Source: Alphaproteobacteria bacterium UBA6411
Lineage (GTDB): Bacteria > Pseudomonadota > Alphaproteobacteria > CAAGCB01 > CAG-977
Reading direction: 5' to 3'
DNA: 64,000 nt
Assembly (NCBI GenBank): GCA_002438565.1
Contig: DJPN01000029.1
Span: 16,146 to 80,145 of the forward strand
Under the pieces are notes generated by a model. That model was given only the letters and a program-made list of their open reading frames with translations. It searched no databases and had not been told where the DNA came from. The translations under genes were made by a program, and so were the position numbers. Positions 26,759-36,200 of this stretch are shown here, piece after piece. The first letter of the stretch is position 1. Each line of letters starts with the position of its first letter.

Positions 26759-28948
26759 ATGAACGTGCGGGAAATGGTCGTTACAAACGCGGACGGAAAA
26801 ACGGGACAATCTGCCGAAGACGATTTAATCGGACAGATTTGCCCCGCTTTGCTGCCGGACGACAGCGAAGACATGTATCATTTTTACGCTATCGGGCAAA
26901 AAAACGCAGTTTCGCTGACGCCCGTTCCTGCGGACAAAAAACCGTCGACCGTTACACTGATGCGTCCCGTCGGGGGACAGATGGAGGGAATCTACCGTTT
27001 TCCGCACGTTGGGGAAAAGGTTTTGGTGCTGTTCGGCGATAACGGCGGGTGCTATCTGATGGGGTATCTGCCCAATGCCGAAACATCGTTTACTTCGGCA
27101 TCCGACGGCGCGGAAAACACGAATCAAACGCTGGACAAAAAGGGATTTGTCCTGCGCTATCAAAACAAAGGCGAAAGCGCCGCTTTGCCCCGCAACAAAG
27201 AGGATTACTCCGAAATCGCTTTCTATACCGACAAATCGCCGTGGAAAAAAGAGGATGAAACGCCGCAAACGGATAAAATCCGCATTTCTTCGACGGGCGA
27301 TGTGCAGTCGTATGCCGACAACGCCAACCAAATCGGCGGTCGGCGCATTGTGTTGCAGTCGCAATACCTGTACGCCGACACAACCGTTGACGACGGCAGC
27401 GAAAAAATTGCCCAAGAGGGTAACATTTCAGGCGATTTGTCCGAAAATATTCTGGATTTGAGCGAAGTCAGCAAAGGCGATGTCGTCATCCAAGCCGACC
27501 ACCGCGTCATCATCAATGCGCGCGAAGGCATCGAACTGAACGTCGGCGCGTCTTCAATCACCATTGAAAAAAACAAAATCAGCCTGTCCGTCGGCAATCT
27601 GGACGGCGAAGAGGGAGGCGACGCCCAATATACGACGGATATTACTTTGACGCACAAAGGTATGGAATTCAGCGCTCAGATGCTGCGCGGCTTTATCATG
27701 CGGTCGATGTGCGTTACCGATGCTTTTGACGGCGAAATATCGCTGACAATGGGGCGCGCGAACGTGTCGGGGACTTCCGTTTCGCTGGGCGCGTGTTCAA
27801 CGCTGGAAGCGCTTTTGGCGGGCTTGGGCGGTTTGTCGGAAACGGTGGAACAGCTGTGTTCGATTCCGCTCAGCCAGAAAAAATACGCATGGACGCAAAG
27901 CGAATTCGGCACGGGCGGCTTTATCAACCGCCAGTTGGAAGCCGTCTTGAGTCTGGCGACGCGCATCGGCGCCGAATTTGAACATTCTTCGGGGGCGGGA
28001 CCCGCGGGCGGGTCAAGCGATTTGATTTCCAAAATCGTTCAATTCACGTTCAACATCGTCAGCAACGTCCGTTATGTTTTGGAAAACGAATTGTACGCTC
28101 AATACGATGTTCATTACGATACGGAAACGAAAAAGTTTTTCAACACCGACAACAGAATGGCTGTAACAATGGCTTTTGCGACGGTGGAAACCATTCTGCA
28201 GCTGACGATTTATGAAGAAATGCTGCGCCACTCCATTTCGGCGTTTTTGCATGCGGCGACGATTTCGCTGACTCCGCAAGCGAACATCGTTATGGATTCC
28301 AAAGGTTATTATCAAGATTCGACCGACGCGCAAATGTGCCGCGCCGTCGCGGCAGGCGTTGACGTGGTTGAAAATCTGCCGGCTCAAACGGATGAACAGA
28401 AAAATGCTTTGAAACAGCAGGCGGATCGTGACGTCAATGACGCGAAAGTCGCAAAAGAAGCGGCGGAAAACGACTTGCAGGATGCGATGCAAAATGGAAC
28501 GGCGGAAGAAATCGCGCAAAAACAAAGGGACTTGGAAGCCGCCGAAAAAGATTTGGCGGAAAAAGAGGAAAAGCAAGCTAAAGTCAACGAATACACCGAC
28601 CAAAAGCCCAAGAACGTTACGGACCCCAATAAAAAACTTCACGATCAACTGGAGGAAGCGCAAGCGAATCAGGAAACCGTCGAAAACAACCCCGACAGTA
28701 CCGAGGAAGAAAAGCAGGCGGCGCGAGAAAAAACGGACGATGCGCGCAAAGCGTACGCCAAGGCGTTGAAAAAACAAAACAGTCCGAACAAAGCTTTGAA
28801 ATACACCAAAGCAGGGGCAAAATGGGCGATGGCTTTGGCGGAAATCGGTTTCTACGATATGAAGCGCGTCGCCGAACTGGGACTGGTCAAGAACTTTATC
28901 AATCAAGATTTGACCGAAGAAACAAAGAAAGCTTTACAGGAATTATAA
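26759..28948 (+). CDS. VgrG gp5-like spike subunit with long helical C-terminal extension
   Basis: Encodes 729 residues. Residues about 20-110 are the OB fold of gp5/VgrG (YRFPHVGEKVLVLFGDNGGC, YLMGYLPNAE). Residues about 180-300 are the beta-helix needle (VVIQADHRVIINAREGIELN, VGASSITIEKNKISLSVG). From about residue 340 the character changes. A hydrophobic helical part (about 420-505, with MAVTMAFATVETILQLTIYE) is followed by a strongly charged Glu/Lys/Gln coiled coil (about 543-670) and a final helical segment. The extension has no family I recognise; it could be an effector domain or a docking site for the next two proteins. It follows the gp27-like gene by three bases. Confidence 0.85.
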   Translation: MNVREMVVTNADGKTGQSAEDDLIGQICPALLPDDSEDMYHFYAIGQKNAVSLTPVPADKKPSTVTLMRPVGGQMEGIYRFPHVGEKVLVLFGDNGGCYLMGYLPNAETSFTSASDGAENTNQTLDKKGFVLRYQNKGESAALPRNKEDYSEIAFYTDKSPWKKEDETPQTDKIRISSTGDVQSYADNANQIGGRRIVLQSQYLYADTTVDDGSEKIAQEGNISGDLSENILDLSEVSKGDVVIQADHRVIINAREGIELNVGASSITIEKNKISLSVGNLDGEEGGDAQYTTDITLTHKGMEFSAQMLRGFIMRSMCVTDAFDGEISLTMGRANVSGTSVSLGACSTLEALLAGLGGLSETVEQLCSIPLSQKKYAWTQSEFGTGGFINRQLEAVLSLATRIGAEFEHSSGAGPAGGSSDLISKIVQFTFNIVSNVRYVLENELYAQYDVHYDTETKKFFNTDNRMAVTMAFATVETILQLTIYEEMLRHSISAFLHAATISLTPQANIVMDSKGYYQDSTDAQMCRAVAAGVDVVENLPAQTDEQKNALKQQADRDVNDAKVAKEAAENDLQDAMQNGTAEEIAQKQRDLEAAEKDLAEKEEKQAKVNEYTDQKPKNVTDPNKKLHDQLEEAQANQETVENNPDSTEEEKQAAREKTDDARKAYAKALKKQNSPNKALKYTKAGAKWAMALAEIGFYDMKRVAELGLVKNFINQDLTEETKKALQEL

Positions 28949-28949
28949 A

Positions 28950-29342
28950 ATGGCTTTGAGCGAAACGGCAAAACTGGCAATCAAAACAACCGTCGAATCC
29001 ATTTTGGCAACGGTTGGAACGGCGGCAATGGTGGCGGGCGCGACGGCGGCGGTCAAAAAGCTGTCAACGACCAACTATAAAAAAAGCGACTTGACGGGTG
29101 ACAAGGAAATGAAACCGACCGGGGACGAAACAACCATCAGCAAGGTCGAAACGGCGGCATCCGAAACCGAAGGCAAACTTGCCAAGGACGGCGTATCCGC
29201 GCAGGATGCCAGCGTCAAAGCCGCCGAAACAGAAGCCAAGGCGGCGACGGGCGAAGCGACGGCGGCGGAATCGGGCGCACAGGCTTTGCGCACCAAAGCG
29301 GGCGCGTCCGACATCGAAGTCAAAGCGTTGAAAATGACATGA
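28950..29342 (+). CDS. Small Ala-rich protein with a hydrophobic N-terminal segment, T6SS accessory
   Basis: Encodes 130 residues. Residues about 8-36 form a Gly/Ala-rich hydrophobic stretch (VESILATVGTAAMVAGATAA) that could insert in a membrane or form a glycine-zipper helix. The rest is a low-complexity Ala/Glu/Lys/Thr-rich helix with heptad-like spacing. It starts one base after the gp5-like gene, preceded by AGGAA. I do not recognise the family. Position between the spike and the 29350 gene suggests cargo, chaperone or immunity, but nothing in the sequence decides between them. Confidence 0.65.
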   Translation: MALSETAKLAIKTTVESILATVGTAAMVAGATAAVKKLSTTNYKKSDLTGDKEMKPTGDETTISKVETAASETEGKLAKDGVSAQDASVKAAETEAKAATGEATAAESGAQALRTKAGASDIEVKALKMT

Positions 29343-29349
29343 GGCGGCT

Positions 29350-30513
29350 ATGAGCGACAAATTGCAATGGATGAACAAACACTTTGTTTTACTGCGCCAC
29401 TTGTTGATTTCAGACGCGGTGGCAAAGGAAAACTATAAAATCCGTCCCGATTTGCAGGACTTGTTTGCAGGCGAAACCAATGCGGAATCCATGGTTTGGA
29501 AATTCGCGGGAGTGGAACGCTATAAATGCGCGTGCGAACTGTTGGCGTATATTTCGCACCGCCGCGCCGCGGTGTGGTGGGTATACAACTGTGTGTTGTC
29601 GTTGTATGACGAGCTTGGGGAAAACCCCGTCGCCGAACGCGACATTTCGGAAATCGGAACGAAATTCGAACCGACCATTCCCGACTTTGCCAAAGTAGAA
29701 CCGCCGAAACCCGACGAAGCCAAAGCGCAGAAAGCTTTGGCAAAAGTGCATGAATTGTCCGCCGCAGTCGAAAAACTGAAAGAAAGCATTGACCCCGAAA
29801 TTATGGGGCAGGTGCAGGAAGGGGTTGATTACGCGTTCGGGCTGGTCAAGGAAAAATACGGCTATACGCCGCTTGAATTGCTGAAAATGGCGCTGGAAAA
29901 GGAAGGAAATCCTCAGCCTGTCGATGAAAATTCGCCGATATTTAAAGCGGCGGATCAGCTGAAAGCGCAGCTGCAAACAGTACGCAAAGAAACAATCGAC
30001 ACAATCAAATCCGTGATTCCGCCGAAAGTTCCCGCGCACGAAAAACAGCTGTCGGACAATACGATGCAGGCGGTTTACCGCTGGGTTGTCGCACCCGACG
30101 AAATCAATTCCAAAAAATGTCTGGATGTCGGCAACGAATGTCCGGACACGCCGGCGGGGTTGCTGGCTTTGACGGCTTTTTGGGCGGGCGGCAACTTGAT
30201 GCCAGAAGGCGAACAGGTCGTGCAGACTCCAGCGGGGCTGGCGGCGAACGGATTGTGTCAGGTGTTGCTGATGTGCGCTTTGCACAAAGGAGGCACGCGC
30301 AAACTGAAAGAACGCTACGAACATTATTTCGATTTGGGCGTTTCCGTGATGACGGGCGAGGATAACTGGGACGAAAACGTGCGCTTGGGACAAGCTCCGC
30401 ATGAAGAGGAACGTCCCGCCGCCGCGGAACCGCGCCGCTTCGTACAGCGGGAAGTGAAAGCAGCGCCCTCTTACCACCGTTGGAAGCCGGCGATACCCCG
30501 AAACGACGATTGA
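29350..30513 (+). CDS. DUF6931-like protein in T6SS locus
   Basis: Encodes 387 residues. An N-terminal helical part contains YISHRRAAVWWVYNCVLSLY. The C-terminal third contains AVYRWVVAPDEINSKKCLDVG, TPAGLLALTAFWAGGNLMPE and YEHYFDLGVSVMTGEDNW. This set (AVWW, W-P-E-N, TPAG-A-AFW-GG-L-P, then LGLDVA-like end) resembles proteins called DUF6931 that I associate from memory with secretion loci. A helical insertion of about 120 residues (about 110-230) separates the two blocks. It is probably cytoplasmic. An adaptor role for loading the spike is a reasonable but untested inference. Confidence 0.6.
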   Translation: MSDKLQWMNKHFVLLRHLLISDAVAKENYKIRPDLQDLFAGETNAESMVWKFAGVERYKCACELLAYISHRRAAVWWVYNCVLSLYDELGENPVAERDISEIGTKFEPTIPDFAKVEPPKPDEAKAQKALAKVHELSAAVEKLKESIDPEIMGQVQEGVDYAFGLVKEKYGYTPLELLKMALEKEGNPQPVDENSPIFKAADQLKAQLQTVRKETIDTIKSVIPPKVPAHEKQLSDNTMQAVYRWVVAPDEINSKKCLDVGNECPDTPAGLLALTAFWAGGNLMPEGEQVVQTPAGLAANGLCQVLLMCALHKGGTRKLKERYEHYFDLGVSVMTGEDNWDENVRLGQAPHEEERPAAAEPRRFVQREVKAAPSYHRWKPAIPRNDD

Positions 30514-30527
30514 TGAAGGAATGCAAA

Positions 30528-31103
30528 ATGAAAAAAAACTTTATCCGTTTGGTTATGATGATTGCCATTTCGGCGGCGTGTTCGGGATGCTGCACACGCG
30601 CAAGCGTTACAGCGGGATTGTCGCCGAAATTGAAAGACTACTATTCGATTTATCCAAGCGTCGAAATTGACATAGCCGCCGTTTCGTCTGAGGAAGCCGA
30701 GGAGATTCGCGCGTTGGGCGTCGAGGATTATTTTGCCGTCGGCAACGAAACGCGCAAAGCCGTCGCGCCGTATACGCTGAGCTTTTCATCCGAACAAACC
30801 GAACCGCAAACCATGAAGCGCGGGATTGACGCGTGGGAAACGTGGCTTGAAAAAAATCCGGATAAAATCGTTGTCGTTGCCAATCTGCCGCGCGGAACTG
30901 GCAAAAAAAATTTAAGAAAAGACCCGCGTATTCAAGTTTTGGATTTGAAAAGCCGCTTTTTGATTCCGCGCCGCTTTTATTTTGAAATTTTGCCGGGACG
31001 CATTGTCGAAGTGCAAAAAAAGCCCGAAGATCCCGAAGCCGAAACGAAAAAATTGAAAGCTGCCGCAGAAAAGAGTAAACAAAAGAATAACGCCAAACGG
31101 TAA
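30528..31103 (+). CDS. tssJ: Divergent TssJ-like outer-membrane lipoprotein
   Basis: Encodes 191 residues. A lipoprotein-type signal (MKKNFIRLVMMIAISAAC) has candidate lipidation cysteines at residues 18, 21 and 22. The mature part carries SVEIDIAAVSSEEAEEIRAL, WETWLEKNPDKIVVVANLP and DPRIQVLDL, a pattern I associate with lipoproteins placed before TssK in some type VI loci rather than classical SciN. A Lys-rich tail of about 28 residues ends the protein. Its place just before tssK-tssL-tssM is that of TssJ, which anchors TssM to the outer membrane. ATG 30528 has GAAGGA seven bases upstream. Confidence 0.72.
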   Translation: MKKNFIRLVMMIAISAACSGCCTRASVTAGLSPKLKDYYSIYPSVEIDIAAVSSEEAEEIRALGVEDYFAVGNETRKAVAPYTLSFSSEQTEPQTMKRGIDAWETWLEKNPDKIVVVANLPRGTGKKNLRKDPRIQVLDLKSRFLIPRRFYFEILPGRIVEVQKKPEDPEAETKKLKAAAEKSKQKNNAKR

Positions 31104-31114
31104 AGGACAGCATT

Positions 31115-32494
31115 ATGCGCTTTGAGGAAATTTTACATTGGAACGACGGCTTGTTTTTGCAGCCGCATCATCTGCAGCGTTCTCAGCGGACGGCGTATTT
31201 GTACGAACGCACGAACCGCACGCTGTATATGGCGTATCCCAGCGGACTGATAGACTTTGAATTGGATTTGGAAGCTTTGTCGTCCGCCCGTGTGCTGATT
31301 AAACGCTTTTCGGCCTTGATGCCGGACGGGCTGGAAATCAGCATGCCCGGAAATACGGTCGTGCCGCCGCTGGACTTGTCGGCCGTCGTCAAAGAACATC
31401 CGGAAGATCTGACCATCTATCTGGCCGTTCCTTTATGGTCGGAATTTGAAGCGAACCTTGTTGAAGATGAAGCGTCGTTAGCGACAAAACGGCAATTCTT
31501 GATTCGCGAACACACCGTGCGCGACGAAAATACGGGCGACAACGAAATTACGATTGTGACCCGCAAAATCAATGTCCGTTTGATGACGCAGTTCGACGAC
31601 GCGACGGATATGCAACTGTTGCCGGTTTTAAAGCTGACTTCCGTTTCCGACGAAAGTGCGGATAAAAAACTGGTCGTCGACGACAAATACGTTCCGCCGT
31701 TCGCCGTTTTGACAAAAGACTGCGCTTTGACCGTTCAAGCAACCGATTTGCTGTTTGAAGTTCGCCGTTGCCGCGACAAAGTGCTGAACGATTTGACGGT
31801 GGCACAGTTCAAACCGGACACTTTTTCCGGCGTTGACGCGTACAATGTGATGCAGTTGCGCGTTTTGAATCTGTATGAAAACCGTTTGTCCGCTTTGTTG
31901 TCTTTGACAAATTTGACGCCGTTCGGGCTGTATTTGGAATTGCGTTCGTTTTTGGCGGAACTGATGGGGATTCATCCGATGAACGCGATTAAAGACATCA
32001 AAAATTACGTTCATTTCGATTGCGCGCCCCAATTCGCGGAGCTGATTAACGACATTAGGTCGATGATTTTCGCGGAAGGCGGGGCAAGCTACATCCGATT
32101 GCCGTTTAAGGAACTGGACGGCGGCGATTTTCTGTCCGCACCGCTGTCCGCAGACAACATCGTGCGCGCGGACGAATACTATCTGGCGGTGCATTGCGAT
32201 TCCGACGACCGCTCCGTTGTATCCGCTTTGGAAACGGGCGACACGTTCAAATTGATAAACCCGTCCGCAAAGCTGATGCGCGCCCGCGGTGTCAAGCTGA
32301 CGGAAATGCGGTATCCGCCGCGTTTCCTGCCCAGTTTGAACAATACGCTGTGGTTTAAACTGCAAACCGCAGAAACGCCCCGCACATGGCAGGCGATTTG
32401 CGAAGAAAAAAGTGTTGTCATCGATCGCGCCAAGGATTTGTTCCCGAATTTGGACGTGTCGTTGTTTTTGACGGTTGTCGGCAACAAAAAATAA
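31115..32494 (+). CDS. tssK: Type VI baseplate-membrane linker TssK
   Basis: Encodes 459 residues. The N-terminus shows the family signature ILHWNDGLFLQPHHLQRSQR, and the body has MELRPFG-like features (NLTPFGLYLELRSFLAELMG) and a C-terminal head domain. TssK trimers connect the baseplate wedges to TssM/TssL. The length is normal for the family (about 440-460). It lies 11 bases after the lipoprotein gene and nine bases before tssL. Confidence 0.95.
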   Translation: MRFEEILHWNDGLFLQPHHLQRSQRTAYLYERTNRTLYMAYPSGLIDFELDLEALSSARVLIKRFSALMPDGLEISMPGNTVVPPLDLSAVVKEHPEDLTIYLAVPLWSEFEANLVEDEASLATKRQFLIREHTVRDENTGDNEITIVTRKINVRLMTQFDDATDMQLLPVLKLTSVSDESADKKLVVDDKYVPPFAVLTKDCALTVQATDLLFEVRRCRDKVLNDLTVAQFKPDTFSGVDAYNVMQLRVLNLYENRLSALLSLTNLTPFGLYLELRSFLAELMGIHPMNAIKDIKNYVHFDCAPQFAELINDIRSMIFAEGGASYIRLPFKELDGGDFLSAPLSADNIVRADEYYLAVHCDSDDRSVVSALETGDTFKLINPSAKLMRARGVKLTEMRYPPRFLPSLNNTLWFKLQTAETPRTWQAICEEKSVVIDRAKDLFPNLDVSLFLTVVGNKK

Positions 32495-32503
32495 GGAATG
32501 ACC

Positions 32504-33259
32504 ATGAAAAACTTGGAACAATTATGTCGTCCGCTGTTGCGCTGCATTTGCGATTACAGGCAATATTCAGATGCGGGCAACATTCCGGACAAGGAGCTTT
32601 TTTCGCGCAGAATCAATATGTTGCTGTCCGAGGCCAAAGAAGAGGCTGCAAAGTCGCCGACTTTGGAAAAGGAGTTTTCGCGCATTGAACGCCCTTTGAT
32701 TTTCTTTGTCGACTATATGGTCAAAGAGGGCAATTTTCCGTTCAGCCGCGAATGGCGCGAACTGGCGCGCAACTATAATGAGCTGTCGGGCGACGAAAAG
32801 TTTTTCGACATGCTGTCCGAAGCGTTGGACGATCCCGATTCCGGCAAGGCTTTGGAAGTGTTTTACGCAATGCTGGGGTTGGGATTCGACGGCATTTACC
32901 GCAATAATCCCGAATACATCGAACGGCGCATGAAAGTTTGCGCATCGCGTTTTTCGCAGGACAAATTTGATATTTCAAGCGAAGTCATCACGCCTGTTTC
33001 AATGGCCGCTTTGCAAACGGAGGGGGTGAAAAAAAACAATCCCTTTAAAACGGTCAAATGCGCTTTGGTGTTGTGCGCGGTGTTTGCGGTTGTCGCGTTC
33101 GCGGTCAATATGTCCGCTTTTTTGAATGCGACGGAACCGTTCAGACGCTCTTTGTTCGTGGCCGCGGACAGCGCGGTTCCCAAAGCTTACCGCAAAGGTT
33201 CGACGTATAACGCCGTTGCCGGTGTCAGCGGCGGCGGTCTTTTGGAGAAAACGGAGTAA
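32504..33259 (+). CDS. tssL: Type VI inner-membrane protein TssL (DotU family)
   Basis: Encodes 251 residues. The cytoplasmic hook domain (residues 1-175) carries DotU features such as IERPLIFFVDYMVKEGNFPF and FYAMLGLGFDGIYRNNPEYIE. One transmembrane helix (about 182-202, LVLCAVFAVVAFAVNM) is followed by a short periplasmic tail. There is no peptidoglycan-binding OmpA domain. ATG 32504 is preferred because the AAGGA stands six bases upstream; the ATG at 32498 would abut it. TssL forms the membrane complex with TssM and the lipoprotein. Confidence 0.92.
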   Translation: MKNLEQLCRPLLRCICDYRQYSDAGNIPDKELFSRRINMLLSEAKEEAAKSPTLEKEFSRIERPLIFFVDYMVKEGNFPFSREWRELARNYNELSGDEKFFDMLSEALDDPDSGKALEVFYAMLGLGFDGIYRNNPEYIERRMKVCASRFSQDKFDISSEVITPVSMAALQTEGVKKNNPFKTVKCALVLCAVFAVVAFAVNMSAFLNATEPFRRSLFVAADSAVPKAYRKGSTYNAVAGVSGGGLLEKTE

Positions 33260-33265
33260 AGACTC

Positions 33266-36200
33266 ATGGGCAATTCTACGGATATGATAAAACAATCCTT
33301 TGCATCCGCAAACGCAGGCGGCATGCCCGCGTGGTTGCCGTGGGTCGTTGGCGCGCTGGTGTTGGTTGCGGTGTTTTTCTTTGCTGTTTTGCCGTTGTTG
33401 CGCAAATTGAAAAGAAAACAGCTGAAAGTCAAGGAAACTTCTGAAATCAAAAAAGATTTGATGATTTGGCATCACTTGGCGCAGTTGGTGCGCGGCGGCA
33501 ACGAACACCAAAAGGCAAAACAAAAACTGTCCGACCAAATCGTCAAAATCAATCTGCTGTTCAAACAGGGGCTGAAATTGCTCGAAACGCACAGTCGAAA
33601 GCTGTACGAACAGCCGTGGTTCATCATTGTCGGCGAACCGCATTCGGGCAAATCGACACTGTTGCGCAACAGCGAACAGGAGTTGATTGTTTCCGTTGAA
33701 GAAGAGGCCGACGGCGAAGAAAACAAAAGCCTGCCTTTAAGGGTGTGGTTGGGCGCCAAATCCGTTGTGTGCGATGTGAACGGGCATGTTTTTTTCGATC
33801 GTTGGCTGGACGGCAGCAGCGCGGAATGGAACTATATCGGCAAATTGCTGAACCGCAAGCGTTTTAAGAAGCCTTTGGACGGGTTGATTGTTACCATCCC
33901 CGCGGATGCTTTGCTGGCTGACGACGAAGCTTTGACCCAGCAAAAGGCGATTTTGATGACGACCGAAATCGGACAGCTGCTGCACACGATAGGGATGCAT
34001 TTGCCGTGTTATGTCGTTGTAACGAAAACCGATATGGTCAACGGATTTTCCGAATACGTCATGGGGATAAGCGACGATTTGCGTTCCCAGATTTTCGGGT
34101 GGGTGAACGATGCGCCCGCCAAATACAATGCGGAAAAATTCAAAGCGTTTTGGGACGGGCTGATTGACCGTTTGCGCGCGGGATGTGAAAAAAGCATGCT
34201 GTCCCGCAACGTCGCGACAAAACTGTCCGCGATGGAAAACCGTATGGAAATCACGGGAAAAATCTATCTGTTCCCCGATAATTTCGACAAACTGTATCAA
34301 AACCTGTCGGTTTATCTGCGCGCTTTGTTCGGCGAAGGCAATTTCCACGGCGCGGACAACGCCGTGTTGGAAGGCGTGTTTTTCGCATCCGCCAAGGAAG
34401 GGGATGTTACCCTTAGTCCGTCGTATGCCGAACTGTGCAACCGTCCCGTTGACGAAGCTCCGATACCCGTGGAATCCAAAGGGATTTCGCATCCGTACTT
34501 TATCCGCGATTTGCTGCGCAAAGTTGTTTTTCGCGTTTCTCCGAACGCTTTTTTTACCCAAAAAGCGCAAATCAAACGCAATATTCCGAAATATCTGCTG
34601 TGTTTGGCGCTGCTGGCCGTCGGGACGGTATGGCTGACGGCGGCGTATTTCAAAGCGGATAAACTGGAAATTCAACTGGAATCGTCAACGGATTATTATG
34701 CGTCTTTGTCGTCTTTGCTGCAAAGGGGCGGCGTGTTCAATTCCCCGCTGATTAAAAAGACGGATGACGGCAAGTATGTGTTGAACAACGATCCTGTTCA
34801 AGGCGAAGGCATGTCCCGCTTGCAACTGTTTTTTGAAGCGTTTTCCGAACGCGAAACGGAAAACGTCGCGCCGTTCGGTTTCAAAACCGCCAGTTGGTTT
34901 GTTTTCGGAACGGACAAAGATATGGGGTATGACGACAAAGCGTTCATATTCAATCAAATGCAGGCGATTATGGTGCGTATGCCCGTTATTAAAAGCACGG
35001 GGGAAAAGCTTATTGCCCAAGGAACGAATTCGCCGTTGACATCCAACAAACGCGAAGTCATCGGGTCGTTTTCGCTGTTGGATTCCGTTGAAAACGAAGA
35101 CTTTACGGCATTGTTTGCCGGCAGCGGTTTTCAGCTGAAACCGATGATAAGCTATCTGATTCCCGATATCCCCGGCGATACGATGACTTTGTTGAACAGC
35201 TTTTTGACACGCTATGACCGCAAATATACGATGACGATGGATCCCGCTTATATTCATTCGTCCCAGTTTTTCGCTGCGCAAAGGACGGGATTGGACGCCA
35301 TTTTGACGGCATGGGCGGATTTGACTGCTTACCCGCAGGCGATGTATTCCGGTATCAAACGCGCCGTCGATTTGTCGTTCCGTTTGGAAAACACGCAAAA
35401 ACGGCTGAGCGAACAAGTCAAGCGGCTGGAAACTTTGGCGACGGCGGAACAGCTGATTGACGCTGTTGCGGAATGGAACGGCTTGGTTGGTCGGGAAAGG
35501 GAGCAAACCGACGAGATGCTGCGCTTGCTGCAGCGAATCCAATCAGCCAATCCGCTGAAAAAGGAAAAGTCCGGCGGTACGCCCTTCGGTATTTGGGGAA
35601 GCGGAGTTTCTTTTGACGCATTGTTGCGCTACGCCGCGCGCGATTATAAAAATCTGTTTGAAAACGACTTTGACTTTTTGTACGGCGAAATCGAAAATTT
35701 CCCCATTCAGCCGCAAGACATGGTTGCTTTGCGCGACGCCATCAAGGGACGTGAAAAAAGAACCGCTCAAAAACTGGAAAACGAAACGGCGGCGTTGCAC
35801 AAAAAAATCGATGAATTGAAAGACGCTCCGCTGTTTCGCTGGCAATTCGTCGAAAAATCCGATGCATCGGGGTACATGTTCCGCATTATGGACAAGCTGT
35901 ATGCCGTGGCGGCTTCGCTGAAAGTTCCCGACGAAGAAGAACTTCAAAAGGGTGATTTCAAATCGAACTGGCTGAAGACTCAACGCGCGATTAAGGAAGC
36001 TTTGGAACGCTACGACGCGGCGGCAAAAACTTATGCGGGAAACGATGAAGTTTCCAAAAAAGCCGCAGAAATCCGCAAAATGTTGCTGGCTAATGCGGAT
36101 TTGGTCAGAATCACGGTGTTGGATTCCGAGCTGAAAAAACTGCCGACATCGGAAGCCGAAACCTACAGCTTGGTGGAACAAAAGGCGGGAAATGCGCCCG

